64,000 bases of DNA, taken from positions 62,001 to 126,000 of the forward strand of contig NZ_JALGBX010000020.1 in the NCBI RefSeq assembly GCF_022808175.1. The letters run 5' to 3'. This document shows positions 35,985 to 45,529 of this stretch, one piece after another. Numbering within the stretch: position 1 is the first letter of the stretch; every line of letters starts with the position of its first letter. A program made the position numbers and the translations under genes. The notes below the pieces were generated by a model. That model saw only the letters and a program-made list of their open reading frames with translations. It ran no database searches and was not told where the DNA came from. The stretch comes from Streptomyces sp. AP-93 (GTDB lineage Bacteria; Actinomycetota; Actinomycetes; Streptomycetales; Streptomycetaceae).

Positions 35985-37328
35985 GTGTCCGACCTGGCTG
36001 TGGAACTGGTACTGCGCTCGACGCGCGTCATCACCCCCGAGGGGACGCGTGCCGCTTCGGTGGCCGTCGCCGGCGGGAAGATCGCGGCCGTGCTGCCGTA
36101 CGAGGCCGACGTACCGGCCGGTGCCCGGCTGGAGGACTTCGGCGACGACGTGCTCCTCCCCGGCCTGGTCGACACCCACGTCCACGTGAACGACCCCGGT
36201 CGTACCGAGTGGGAAGGCTTCTGGACGGCCACCCGCGCCGCCGCGGCCGGTGGCATCACCACCATCCTCGACATGCCGCTCAACTCCCTGCCGCCGACCA
36301 CCACGACCGCCAACCTGGTGGTCAAGCAGGACGTCGCCCGGACCAAGGCGCACGTGGACGTCGGCTTCTGGGGCGGCGCGCTGCCGGACAACGTCAAGGA
36401 CCTGCGCCCGCTGCACGACGCCGGCGTCTTCGGCTTCAAGTGCTTCTTGTCGCCCTCCGGCGTGGACGAGTTCCCCCTCCTCGACCAGGAGCAGCTGGCC
36501 GCCTCGCTCGCCGAGATCACCGGCTTCGGCGGCCTGCTGATCGTGCACGCCGAGGACCCGCACCACCTGGAGTCCGCGCCGCAGAACCCGGGCCCCAAGT
36601 ACGCCGACTTCCTGGCCTCCCGCCCCCAGGACGCCGAGAACACCGCGATCCAGAACCTGATCGACCAGGCGAAGCGACGAGACGCGCGCGTCCACGTCCT
36701 GCACCTGTCCTCCGCCTCCGCGCTGCCGCTGATCGCCGCCGCGAAGGCCGAGGGCGTGCAGATCACCGTCGAGTCCTGCCCGCACTTCCTCACCCTGACG
36801 GCCGAGGAAGTCCCGGACGGCGCCACCGAGTTCAAGTGCTGCCCGCCCATCCGCGAGTCCGCCAACCAGGACGTCCTGTGGGACGCGCTCGCCGACGGCA
36901 CGATCGACTGCATCGTCTCCGACCACTCTCCCTCCACCGCGGACCTCAAGACCGGCGACTTCGCCACCGCGTGGGGCGGCATCTCCTCCCTCCAGCTCGG
37001 CCTGCCGGCCATCTGGACCGAGGCGCAGAAGCGCGGCCGCACCCTCGAGGACGTCGTCCGCTGGATGTCCGCCGCCCCGGCCGCCCTCGCCGGTCTGGCG
37101 AGCAAGGGCGCGATCGAGGCCGGCCGTGACGCCGACTTCGCCGTCCTGGCCCCCGAAGAGACCTTCACCGTGGACCCGGCCCACCTGCACCACCGCAACC
37201 AGGTCACGGCGTACGCGGGCAAGACCCTGCACGGCGTCGTGAAGTCCACCTGGCTGCGCGGCACGCAGATCGCCGACCACGGCACCCCGTCCGAGCCCAC
37301 CGGCCGACTCCTTGAAAGGCAGAACTGA
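35985..37328 (+). CDS. allB: Allantoinase
   Basis: 447 residues of the cyclic amidohydrolase family, with a binuclear metal centre. It hydrolyses allantoin to allantoate. Metal ligands appear in PGLVDTHVHVNDPGR, the carboxylated lysine in GVFGFKCFLSPSG, histidines in LLIVHAED and ESCPHFL, and the aspartate in CIVSDHSPS. The GTG start is preceded by GGGGAGG. It is two bases upstream of allantoicase in one operon and divergent from allR. Confidence 0.96.
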   Translation: MSDLAVELVLRSTRVITPEGTRAASVAVAGGKIAAVLPYEADVPAGARLEDFGDDVLLPGLVDTHVHVNDPGRTEWEGFWTATRAAAAGGITTILDMPLNSLPPTTTTANLVVKQDVARTKAHVDVGFWGGALPDNVKDLRPLHDAGVFGFKCFLSPSGVDEFPLLDQEQLAASLAEITGFGGLLIVHAEDPHHLESAPQNPGPKYADFLASRPQDAENTAIQNLIDQAKRRDARVHVLHLSSASALPLIAAAKAEGVQITVESCPHFLTLTAEEVPDGATEFKCCPPIRESANQDVLWDALADGTIDCIVSDHSPSTADLKTGDFATAWGGISSLQLGLPAIWTEAQKRGRTLEDVVRWMSAAPAALAGLASKGAIEAGRDADFAVLAPEETFTVDPAHLHHRNQVTAYAGKTLHGVVKSTWLRGTQIADHGTPSEPTGRLLERQN

Positions 37329-37330
37329 CA

Positions 37331-38449
37331 GTGGCGATTGAATCCTTCACCGGCAACGCGAACCCGTACGGAGGCGGCGACCCGTACGCGGACTACCGCA
37401 GCGCGGACTTCCCGTTCACCCAGTACGCGAACCTCGCCGCCCGTGAGCTCGGCGCCGGTGTCATCGAGGCCAACGACGAGTTCTTCGCGCAGCGCGAGAA
37501 CCTGCTGATCTCCGAGGCCGCGCACTTCGACCCCGAGGACTTCGGCCACAAGGGCAAGGTCATGGACGGCTGGGAGACCCGCCGCCGCCGCGGCATCTCC
37601 GCCACCCAGCCCTGGCCGACCCCCGAGGACCACGACTGGGCGCTCGTCCGCCTGGGCGCCCCCGGCGTCATCCGCGGCATCGTCGTCGACACCGCCCACT
37701 TCCGCGGCAACATGCCGCAGGCCGTCTCCGTCGAGGCCACCAACTGGGAAGGCGCCCTCGCGCCGACCCCGGCGGAGCTCCAGGGCGACGACATCAAGTG
37801 GACGACCATCGTCGCCCGCACCCCCGTCGGCGGCCACGCGGCCAACGGCTTCGAGATCGATGTCGAGCAGCGCTTCACGCACCTGCGCGTCAACCAGCAC
37901 CCCGACGGCGGCATCGCCCGCCTGCGCGTCTACGGCGAGGTCGTGCCCGACCCCAAGTGGCTCGCGGCGCTCGGCTCCTTCGACGTGGTGGCCCTGGAGA
38001 ACGGCGGCTCCGTCCAGGACGCCTCCAACCGCTTCTACTCCCCGCCGACCAACACCATCAACCCGGGCCGCTCCCGCAAGATGGACGACGGCTGGGAGAC
38101 CGCCCGCCGCCGCGACAACGGCAACGACTGGATCCGCTACCAGCTCGTCGCCGAGTCCGAGATCCGCGCCGTCGAGATCGACACCGCGTACCTCAAGGGC
38201 AACTCGGCCGGCTGGGCCTCGCTGTCCGTCAAGACGGGCGAGGAGGGCGAGTGGACGGAGTTCCTGCCGCGCACCCGCCTGCAGCCCGACACCAACCACC
38301 GCTTCGTGCTCGACGCCCCGGCGGTGGGCACGCACGTGCGCATCGACATCTTCCCGGACGGCGGCTTCTCCCGCCTGCGCCTCTTCGGCGCGCTGACGGA
38401 GGCCGGCACCGCCGCGCACACCGCCCGTCACCAGGAGCTGGGCGGCTGA
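37331..38449 (+). CDS. alc: Allantoicase
   Basis: 372 residues made of two repeated jelly-roll modules. Each contains a MDGWETRRRR-type motif (GKVMDGWETRRRRG and RKMDDGWETARRRD) and a FTHLRVNQHPDGGIARLRVYG/DIFPDGGFSRLRLFG motif. It converts allantoate to ureidoglycolate and urea. The glyoxylate released next is the substrate for Gcl and malate synthase. The GTG start follows the allantoinase stop after two bases. Confidence 0.96.
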   Translation: MAIESFTGNANPYGGGDPYADYRSADFPFTQYANLAARELGAGVIEANDEFFAQRENLLISEAAHFDPEDFGHKGKVMDGWETRRRRGISATQPWPTPEDHDWALVRLGAPGVIRGIVVDTAHFRGNMPQAVSVEATNWEGALAPTPAELQGDDIKWTTIVARTPVGGHAANGFEIDVEQRFTHLRVNQHPDGGIARLRVYGEVVPDPKWLAALGSFDVVALENGGSVQDASNRFYSPPTNTINPGRSRKMDDGWETARRRDNGNDWIRYQLVAESEIRAVEIDTAYLKGNSAGWASLSVKTGEEGEWTEFLPRTRLQPDTNHRFVLDAPAVGTHVRIDIFPDGGFSRLRLFGALTEAGTAAHTARHQELGG

Positions 38450-38465
38450 CGCCACCCTCGTGACC

Positions 38466-38543
38466 GCCCCGGGAGCCGACACTCCCGGGGCATGCGCGAA
38501 CACCCCGCAGGGGCGCACCGTTTCGACGGTGCGCCCCTGCGGG
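38466..38543 (+). terminator. Double terminator after allantoicase
   Basis: The first hairpin is GCCCCGGGAG/CTCCCGGGGC (38466-38491). The second is an 18-bp perfect stem beginning CCCGCAGGGGCGCACCGT, closed by a TTCG tetraloop (38504-38543). They end the allB-alc operon and also lie at the 3' end of the convergent SDR gene. Confidence 0.88.
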
Positions 38544-38582
38544 CTTTCCGGGCGGGCGAGTGCGGGGCGCTGCCCTGACGGC

Positions 38583-39317
38583 CTACGCCGCGTGGCCGCC
38601 GTCCACCGAGAACTCGGCGCCCGTGACGTACGCGGAGTCCGGGCCCGCCAGGAAGGACACCATGGCGGCCACCTCCTCAGGGGTGCCGAAGCGGCCCAGG
38701 GCCGTCATGGCCGCCTGCGGGGCGGCGTGGGGGCCGCCGGCCGGGTTCATGTCCGTGTCCACCGGGCCCGGGTGGACCAGGTTCGCGGTGATCCCGCGCT
38801 CGCCGAGTTCCCGGGCGAGGGCCTTGGTCAGACCGCGCAGGGCGGCCTTGCTCATCGCGTACAGCGTCGCGCCCGGACCGGGGACCCGCTGCGCGATGCA
38901 ACTGCCGATGGTGATGATCCGCCCGCCCCGGCCCAGCACTCCGGCCGCCGCCCGGGAGACCAGGAAGGTGCCCCGTACGTTGACGGAGAGGAGCCGGTCG
39001 ATGTCCGCGAGGGCGAGCTCCTCCAGCGGGCCGAGCACGCCCACCCCCGCGTTGTTCACCAGGACGTCGAGCCGCCCCAGGCCCCGTACGGCCTCCGCCA
39101 CCGCGCCGGCGGCCCGCTCGGCGTCCCCCGAGTCGGCACGCAGGGCGAGGCCGCGCCGGCCGAGCGCCTCGATCTTGCCGACCACCTCGGCGGCCGCGGC
39201 GGCGTCGCTGACGTAGGTGATCGCGACGTCGGCTCCGTCCTGTGCCAGCCGCAGCGCGGCCGCCGCGCCGATTCCCCTGCTGCCACCTGTCACCAGGGCC
39301 ACTGCGTTGCCGTTCAT
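38583..39317 (-). CDS. SDR-family oxidoreductase
   Basis: 244 residues, classical SDR. The cofactor motif is TGGSRGIG near residue 10, with NNAG at about residue 88. The catalytic serine is in GSCIAQ and the YxxxK motif reads YAMSK. GTPEEVAAMVSFLAG and VTGAEFSVDGG are typical of 3-oxoacyl-ACP-reductase-like members. Substrate unknown. Confidence 0.92.
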   Translation of the reverse strand: MNGNAVALVTGGSRGIGAAAALRLAQDGADVAITYVSDAAAAAEVVGKIEALGRRGLALRADSGDAERAAGAVAEAVRGLGRLDVLVNNAGVGVLGPLEELALADIDRLLSVNVRGTFLVSRAAAGVLGRGGRIITIGSCIAQRVPGPGATLYAMSKAALRGLTKALARELGERGITANLVHPGPVDTDMNPAGGPHAAPQAAMTALGRFGTPEEVAAMVSFLAGPDSAYVTGAEFSVDGGHAA

Positions 39318-39487
39318 GGTGTTCCTCCCGCGTCGGTTGGTTGCGAGTTCAATGAAATCGCCCGCAGATCAACGGCGCTGGCAGGAAACGGACATCGCGT
39401 TCGCGCGCGCCGGACCGATGAGTCCGCGGCGGCCCGGGAGTCTGAACCCGTGACAGTCGACGTACCGGAGCCAAGGAGCGCAGAACC

Positions 39488-40102
39488 ATGGGAAAGCTGA
39501 CCCTCACCACCTTCCTGACCCTCGACGGTGTGATGCAGGCGCCCGGGGGGCCGGACGAGGACCCCAGTGGCGGGTTCGCGTACGGCGGGTGGCTCGTGCC
39601 CTTCGCCGACGAGGGCATGGGGGAGTTCGTCACCGAGGTCTTCGACCGGGCCGAGGCCTTCCTGCTCGGGCGCCGGACCTACGAGATCTTCGCCTCGTAC
39701 TGGCCGCAGCACGACGACCCCGCCGACCCGGTCGCGAGCAAGCTCAACCGGCTCCCGAAGTACGTGGCCTCGACCACGCTCAAGGAGCCGGAGTGGGGCC
39801 CCTCCACCGTGATCGACGGGGAGCAGCTGCAGAGCGAGGTCGTACGGATCAAGGACGCGATCGAGGGGGAGCTGCAAGTGCACGGCAGCGGCGCGCTCGC
39901 GCAGTGGCTGCTGGCGCGGGACCTGGTGGACGAGCTGAACCTACTGGTCTTCCCCGTCTTCCTGGGCGGCGGACGGCGGCTCTTCCCGACGGGCGGGCTG
40001 CCGACGGCCTTTGAACTGACCGGCTCCCGCACTACCTCGGCCGGCACAGCCATCCACACCTACCGGCCGACGGGGCGCGCCGCGTTCGGCACCTTCGGCT
40101 GA
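39488..40102 (+). CDS. Dihydrofolate-reductase-like (RibD C-terminal) protein
   Basis: 204 residues. MGKLTLTTFLTLDGVMQAPGGPDED opens the RibD_C/DHFR-like fold. LLGRRTYEIFASYWP and LQVHGSGALAQWLLARDLVDELNLLVFPVFLGGGRRLF are its standard blocks. Most such stand-alone proteins in Streptomyces have no assigned substrate. AAGGAG lies before the ATG. Divergent from the SDR gene over 170 bases. Confidence 0.88.
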   Translation: MGKLTLTTFLTLDGVMQAPGGPDEDPSGGFAYGGWLVPFADEGMGEFVTEVFDRAEAFLLGRRTYEIFASYWPQHDDPADPVASKLNRLPKYVASTTLKEPEWGPSTVIDGEQLQSEVVRIKDAIEGELQVHGSGALAQWLLARDLVDELNLLVFPVFLGGGRRLFPTGGLPTAFELTGSRTTSAGTAIHTYRPTGRAAFGTFG

Positions 40103-40266
40103 CACCGGACCCCTGGCCTGCGGGCTTTCGGGCCTGCGGGCTTGCGGGCGGGCGGTGCGGCCCGGGGATCAAAAGGCTCGACCGGCCGATCATGCTCGGG
40201 TAGCTTGGGCTCTCCCCCCGTGCGAGCCGCCGAAGTCTCCACCTGCCTTCTGCCGTTGGAGAACCG

Positions 40267-41187
40267 GTGTCCACCATCGCCGCCCCCGCCCCCGCTCCCG
40301 CCGCCGCGCCCCGCAGGGCCTGGCTCGCCGACCTGCCGGTCCTGCTCGTCGCCGTCGTCTGGGGCGGCAGCTACCTCGCGGCCAAGGGCGTCACCACCAC
40401 GCACACCGTGATCGCGGTGCTCGTCCTGCGCTTCGCGCTGGTCCTGCCCGTCCTCGCCGTCGCCGGCCGCCGCCGGCTGCGCGCGCTCACCCCCGCCCAA
40501 CTGCGCGGCGCCGGAGTGCTGGGACTCGTACTCGGCGGCATCTTCCTGCTGGAGACCTACGGGGTCGTCCACACCTCCGCCACCAACGCCGGGCTCATCA
40601 TCAGCCTGACCATGATCTTCACCCCGCTCGCCGAGTCCGCCGTCCGCCGCCGGGCCCCCTCGCCCGCCTTCCTCGGCGCCGCGGCCGTCTCCGTCAGCGG
40701 AGTCGTCCTGCTCACCCAGGGGGCGGGCTTCACCACCCCGAGCCTCGGAGACCTCCTCATCCTCGGCGCCGCGCTCGCGCGGACGGTGCACGTGCTGCTC
40801 ATGGCCCGGATCAAGGCCGTGCAGGAGGCGGACTCGCTCTCCCTGACCACCGTCCAGCTCGGCACCGCGGTCGCCGTGTTCGCCGTACTGGCCCTGCTGC
40901 CCGGCACCGGCGCGAGCCCCTGGGCGGCCGCCGCCGACTTCGGCGCGGCCGAGTGGGCCGGGCTCGCCTTCCTCTCCGTCTTCTGCACCCTGTTCGCCTT
41001 CTTCGTGCAGATGTGGGCCGTCCGCCGCACCTCGCCCTCCCGCGTCAGCCTGCTGCTCGGCACCGAACCCCTGTGGGCCGCGGCGGCGGGCATCGCCATC
41101 GGCGGCGAGCGGCTCGGCGCGGCCGGTTTCGCGGGGGTCGCGCTGGTGCTCGCGGGTACCGCCTGGGGACGGCGCGCGGCCGGCTGA
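40267..41187 (+). CDS. EamA/DMT-family membrane transporter
   Basis: 306 residues with ten hydrophobic segments in two five-helix repeats, the drug/metabolite transporter layout. LVAVVWGGSYLAAKGV and the second-repeat region LFAFFVQMWAVRRTSPSRVSLLLGTEPLWAA are characteristic. The GTG start has GGAGA upstream. Likely an exporter of amino acids or metabolites; substrate unknown. The 164-base gap before it holds only a short GGCCTGCGGGCTT-like repeat. Confidence 0.87.
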   Translation: MSTIAAPAPAPAAAPRRAWLADLPVLLVAVVWGGSYLAAKGVTTTHTVIAVLVLRFALVLPVLAVAGRRRLRALTPAQLRGAGVLGLVLGGIFLLETYGVVHTSATNAGLIISLTMIFTPLAESAVRRRAPSPAFLGAAAVSVSGVVLLTQGAGFTTPSLGDLLILGAALARTVHVLLMARIKAVQEADSLSLTTVQLGTAVAVFAVLALLPGTGASPWAAAADFGAAEWAGLAFLSVFCTLFAFFVQMWAVRRTSPSRVSLLLGTEPLWAAAAGIAIGGERLGAAGFAGVALVLAGTAWGRRAAG

Positions 41188-41313
41188 GCGAATGGCCCAA
41201 AGCCGCTCGGGTGGGATCAACCCCCGGTCTAGGGTGACCACATGACGGTTCTGGACCTCAGTACGATCGTCGAAGGCTTCAACGAGGATCCGTATCCCCG
41301 CTCCGCGCGGACC

Positions 41314-42318
41314 TCAGAGACCGGCGAGCTCCGCCAGCGCGACCGGGCGCCGCTCCCGCCGCGAGAGCTCGCAGGCCTCCGCCACCCGGAACGCGGCGAG
41401 CGCCTCGACGCCGTCGCACGGATTGGGCCCCTCGCCGCGCACCAGCCGGACGAAGGCCGCCAGCTCGGCCTCGTATGCGGGAGCGAAGCGTTCCAGGAAG
41501 CCCGGCCAGGGCTTGGTCGCCGGGGGCGGTCCCTGCGGTTCGGTCGAGGCGATCGGCGTACGGTCGTCCAGCCCGGTGGAGACCTGGTCCAGCTCCCCGG
41601 CCAGCTCCATCCGTACGTCGTACCCGGCGCCATTGCACCGCGTACCGGTACTGGAGACCAGCGTCCCGTCGTCCAGGGTGAGGACGGCGGACGCCGTGTC
41701 GATGTCACCCGCCTCCCGGAATGCCGCCGGCCCCGCGTCCGACCCCGTCGCGTACACCTCGCTCACCTCGCGCCCGGTCACCCAGCGGACCATGTCGAAG
41801 TCGTGCACCAGGCAGTCCCGGTACAGCCCGCCCGAGGTCCGCAGGTACTCCGCGCCCGGCGGCGAGGGATCCGCGGTCGTGGTCCGTACGGTGTGCAGCC
41901 GGCCCAGGGCTCCGGAGCGGACCAGCTCGCGCGCCGTCGTGTAGCCCGCGTCGAAGCGGCGCATGAAGCCGAGCTGGAGCACCCCGCCGGCCGAGGCCAC
42001 CTCGCGCAGCACCGCCAGGGTGCGGTCCAGGTCCGGGGCGACCGGCTTCTCGCAGAACACCGGCAGCCCGCCGCGGACGGCCCGTACGACGAGGTCCGCG
42101 TGCCCCTCGGTCGCGCAGGACACCACCAGCGCGTCCACGCCCCAGGTGAAGATCTGCTCGACGGTGGGCGCGGCGGTGGCCCCGAGCCGGTCGGCGAGCC
42201 GCGCCGCCCGCGCGGGGTCGGCGTCGGCGAGCAGGAGCGAGCTCGCGTCCGCCTGGCGGGCCAGTGCGGACGCGTGGAAGGAACCGATCCGGCCCGTTCC
42301 GATCAGCCCGATGCGCAT
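41314..42318 (-). CDS. Gfo/Idh/MocA-family oxidoreductase (inositol 2-dehydrogenase-like)
   Basis: 334 residues. The Rossmann motif GLIGTGRIGSFHA is at residues 4-16, and the hallmark EKP is in FCEKPVAPDL near residue 95. The catalytic region GGLYRDCLVHDFDMVRW carries the D and H of inositol dehydrogenases. It is divergent from the sugar ABC operon at 42525, which suggests that both handle the same sugar or cyclitol. Confidence 0.88.
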   Translation of the reverse strand: MRIGLIGTGRIGSFHASALARQADASSLLLADADPARAARLADRLGATAAPTVEQIFTWGVDALVVSCATEGHADLVVRAVRGGLPVFCEKPVAPDLDRTLAVLREVASAGGVLQLGFMRRFDAGYTTARELVRSGALGRLHTVRTTTADPSPPGAEYLRTSGGLYRDCLVHDFDMVRWVTGREVSEVYATGSDAGPAAFREAGDIDTASAVLTLDDGTLVSSTGTRCNGAGYDVRMELAGELDQVSTGLDDRTPIASTEPQGPPPATKPWPGFLERFAPAYEAELAAFVRLVRGEGPNPCDGVEALAAFRVAEACELSRRERRPVALAELAGL

Positions 42319-42524
42319 GCACTCAACGTGACCCCGTCCGGGGGAGCTGTCAATCTGTCCCGCTGTGTCCGGCACGGTCCGCAATGGCCCCGATGACCTT
42401 GCATGGTGCACTGTGACGGATACTGGGCGGCTGCGGCTTGAAACAAATGACCGTTTCGGCGACCGGGTACCGCGGCGGGACAGCGCTCGCGGAACGGCCC
42501 GACAAGCGAAAGGCACGGGCAGAC

Positions 42525-43547
42525 GTGGCTAGGGTTCGGACAGGGGTACGCCTCGTGGGCGCGGTGCTCGCGGCGGTACTGGGTGCCACCTCCCTCGTGG
42601 GCTGCAGCAGTACGGGCGGCAAGCGCGCCGAGGACCGCGCGAAGGCCGAGGCGGCGGGCCGGCCGGCCGTTTCCACCCCGCGCTGGACCTTCGCGATGGT
42701 CACCCACGCGGGAGACGGCGACACCTTCTGGGACATCGTGCAGAAGGGCGCCAAGGAGGCCGCGGCGAAGGACAACATCAACTTCGTCTACGCCCACGAC
42801 GACCAGGCGCAGCAGCAGGCCCAGTTCGTCCAGAACGCCATCGACCAGAAGGTCGACGGGCTGATCGTCTCCCTGGCCAAGCCCGAGGCGCTCAAGGACG
42901 TCCTGGCCAAGGCCGTCAAGGCCGGCATCCCGGTGATCACGGTCAACTCCGGATCCGCCCAGTCCGCCGAGTACGGGGCGCTCACCCACATCGGCCAGGA
43001 CGAGGAGATCGCCGGCGAGGCGGTCGGCACCGAGCTGGGCAAGCGCGGCCGCAAGAAGGCCGTCTGCGTCCTGCACGAGCAGGGCAACGTGGGCCACGAG
43101 CAGCGCTGCGCCGGAGCGAAGAAGACCTTCGGCGAGTCCGGCGGGACCATGGAGAACCTGTACGTCGAGGGCACCAACATGCCGTCCGTGCAGGCCGCCC
43201 TCCAGGCCAAGCTCCAGGCCGACCCCTCCGTCGACGCGATCGTCACGCTCGGCGCGCCCTTCGCCCCCACGGCCGTCAAGGCCAAGGACGCGGCGGGCAG
43301 CAAGGCCGAGGTCGACACCTTCGACCTGAACGCCTCCGTCGCCCGCGACCTGAAGTCCGGCGCCCTCGGATTCGCCGTCGACCAGCAGCCCTACCTCCAG
43401 GGGTACGAGGCCGTCGACCTGCTCTGGCTCTACCGCTACAACGCGGACGTGCTCGGCGGCGGCCGGCCGGTGCTCACCGGACCGCAGATCGTCACGGGGG
43501 CCGAGGCCACCACCCTGGAGAAGTTCATCAACCGGGGCAGCCGATGA
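42525..43547 (+). CDS. Sugar ABC transporter substrate-binding lipoprotein (RbsB-like)
   Basis: 340 residues. It is a lipoprotein with the lipobox LVGC at about residue 27. The periplasmic-binding-protein-1 fold follows, with WTFAMVTHAGDGDTFWDIVQKGAKEAA and IDQKVDGLIVSL. It captures a pentose, allose or inositol-like sugar. I chose the GTG at 42525; an in-frame ATG at 42447 is possible, and neither has a strong ribosome site. Its stop overlaps the permease ATG (ATGA). Confidence 0.88.
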   Translation: MARVRTGVRLVGAVLAAVLGATSLVGCSSTGGKRAEDRAKAEAAGRPAVSTPRWTFAMVTHAGDGDTFWDIVQKGAKEAAAKDNINFVYAHDDQAQQQAQFVQNAIDQKVDGLIVSLAKPEALKDVLAKAVKAGIPVITVNSGSAQSAEYGALTHIGQDEEIAGEAVGTELGKRGRKKAVCVLHEQGNVGHEQRCAGAKKTFGESGGTMENLYVEGTNMPSVQAALQAKLQADPSVDAIVTLGAPFAPTAVKAKDAAGSKAEVDTFDLNASVARDLKSGALGFAVDQQPYLQGYEAVDLLWLYRYNADVLGGGRPVLTGPQIVTGAEATTLEKFINRGSR

Positions 43548-44605
43548 CCACCACCACCCGGACCCCGGCCCCCGCCCCCGCCCCCGCCCCGCGCGACGAG
43601 CGGCTCGCGCCCACCTCGCTGCTGCGCCGCCTGCTCGGCCGGCCCGAGCTCGGCGCGGTGGTCGGCGCGGCGGCCGTCTTCGTCTTCTTCTCCTTCGCCG
43701 CCGACAGCTTCCTGCGGGCCTCCAGCCTGAGCACGATCCTGTACTCGGCCTCCACCATCGGCATCATGGCCGTACCGGTGGCCCTGCTCATGATCGGCGG
43801 CGAGTTCGACCTGTCCGCCGGGGTCATGGTCACCACCTCGGCGCTGCTCAGCTCGATGCTCAGCTACCAGATGACCGCCAACGTCTGGGTGGGCGTCCTC
43901 GTATCGCTGCTGGTCACCCTGGGGATCGGGTTCTTCAACGGGTTCATGCTGACCCGCACGAAACTGCCCAGCTTCATCATCACGCTCGGCACCTTCCTGA
44001 TGCTGACCGGCCTGAACCTCGGCTTCACCAAGCTGATCAGCGGCTCGGTCTCCACCAAGACCATCGCCGACATGGAGGGCTTCTCCTCCGCCCGTGCGCT
44101 CTTCGCCTCGCAGTGGACCTTCGGCTCGGTCACCCTCAAGGTCACCATCCTGTGGTGGCTGCTCCTGGTCGCCGTGGCCACCTGGATCCTGCTGCGCACC
44201 CGCGCCGGGAACTGGATCTTCGCCGTCGGCGGCGGCGCGGACGCGGCCCGCGCGACCGGCGTGCCGGTCGTGAAGACCCGTATCGGCCTGTACATGGGCG
44301 TCGCGCTGTGCGCCTGGATCTCCGGGCAGCACATCCTCTTCTCGTTCGACGTGGTCCAGTCGGGCGAGGGCGTGGGCAACGAGTTCCTCTACATCATCGC
44401 GGCCGTCATCGGCGGCTGCCTGATGACCGGCGGCTACGGCTCGGCCATCGGCTCCGCCGTGGGCGCCTTCATCTTCGGCATGACCAGCAACGGCATCGTG
44501 TACGCCCAGTGGAACCCGGACTGGTTCAAGTTCTTCCTCGGCGCGATGCTGCTGCTGGCCACGCTGCTCAACGCATGGGTCCGCAAGCGGGCGGAGGCGA
44601 AGTGA
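43544..44605 (+). CDS. Sugar ABC transporter permease (RbsC-like)
   Basis: 353 residues with eight to ten membrane helices. The N-terminus has an APAPAPAPAP run. ALLMIGGEFDLSAGVMVTTSALLS is the conserved RbsC-family segment, and RTRAGNWIFAVGGGADAARATGVPV is the ATPase-contacting loop. It overlaps the gene before it by four bases and the ATPase gene after it by four bases (GTGA). Confidence 0.93.
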   Translation: MTTTTRTPAPAPAPAPRDERLAPTSLLRRLLGRPELGAVVGAAAVFVFFSFAADSFLRASSLSTILYSASTIGIMAVPVALLMIGGEFDLSAGVMVTTSALLSSMLSYQMTANVWVGVLVSLLVTLGIGFFNGFMLTRTKLPSFIITLGTFLMLTGLNLGFTKLISGSVSTKTIADMEGFSSARALFASQWTFGSVTLKVTILWWLLLVAVATWILLRTRAGNWIFAVGGGADAARATGVPVVKTRIGLYMGVALCAWISGQHILFSFDVVQSGEGVGNEFLYIIAAVIGGCLMTGGYGSAIGSAVGAFIFGMTSNGIVYAQWNPDWFKFFLGAMLLLATLLNAWVRKRAEAK

Positions 44606-45513
44606 AGACGACCGAGCCCGAAACCGGAGCAGCATCCCCGGAGCTCTCCGCACCCGCCCTGGTGAAGCTGACCGAGGTCAGCAAGTACTACGGCAACATC
44701 CGCGCCCTCCAGGACGTCTCCCTGGAGGTCTCGGCCGGCGAGATCACCTGCGTCCTCGGCGACAACGGCGCCGGCAAGTCCACCCTCATCAAGATCATCG
44801 CGGGGCTGCACCGGCACGACGCCGGCACCTTCGAGATCGAGGGCGAGGAGACCGTGCTCGCCAACCCGCGCGCCGCCCTCGACCGCGGCATCGCCACCGT
44901 CTACCAGGACCTCGCCGTGGTCCCGCTCATGCCCGTCTGGCGCAACTTCTTCCTCGGCTCCGAGCCCACCAAGGGCCGCGGCCCCTTCCGCCGCCTCGAC
45001 GTGGAACTCATGCGCGCAACCACCCGCGCCGAACTGCTGCGCATGGGCATCGACCTGCGGGACGTGGACCAGCCCATCGGCACCCTGTCCGGCGGTGAGC
45101 GGCAGTGCGTCGCCATCGCCCGCGCCGTCCACTTCGGCGCGAAGGTCCTCGTACTCGACGAGCCCACGGCCGCCCTCGGGGTCAAACAGTCCGGGGTGGT
45201 CCTCAAATACGTGGCCGCGGCCCGTGACGCAGGCCTCGGCGTGGTCCTGATCACACACAATCCCCACCACGCCCACCTGGTCGGGGACCGGTTCGTGCTG
45301 CTCAAGCGCGGCACCATGGCGGGCAGCCACACTCGCGACTCGATCACTCTGGACGAGCTCACCCGGCAGATGGCGGGCGGCTCCGAGCTCGACGAACTGA
45401 GCCACGAACTGGAGCGAGTGGCAGAATCAGGACCTGACAGCGCATCCGCCTTCCCACCGGCCACTCCATCCGACCAGGCATCCGGCCCCCCTCCGGGCCC
45501 CGCCGCACCATGA
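44602..45513 (+). CDS. Sugar ABC transporter ATP-binding protein (single-domain RbsA-like)
   Basis: 303 residues. Walker A GDNGAGKST is near residue 55, the signature LSGGERQCVAIARAV near residue 168 and Walker B VLVLDEPTAALGVKQS near residue 190. The usual D-loop aspartate after TAAL is G, as in other RbsA-type first domains. Classic RbsA has two ATPase halves; this one is single and would act as a homodimer. The last 45 residues are a proline/serine-rich tail. Confidence 0.92.
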   Translation: MKTTEPETGAASPELSAPALVKLTEVSKYYGNIRALQDVSLEVSAGEITCVLGDNGAGKSTLIKIIAGLHRHDAGTFEIEGEETVLANPRAALDRGIATVYQDLAVVPLMPVWRNFFLGSEPTKGRGPFRRLDVELMRATTRAELLRMGIDLRDVDQPIGTLSGGERQCVAIARAVHFGAKVLVLDEPTAALGVKQSGVVLKYVAAARDAGLGVVLITHNPHHAHLVGDRFVLLKRGTMAGSHTRDSITLDELTRQMAGGSELDELSHELERVAESGPDSASAFPPATPSDQASGPPPGPAAP

Positions 45514-45529
45514 GGGACGACACGACTCG

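Noticed and set aside
41242..42396. Long plus-strand frame opposite the Gfo/Idh dehydrogenase
   Set aside because: The dehydrogenase has clear Rossmann and EKP motifs; the opposite frame has none.
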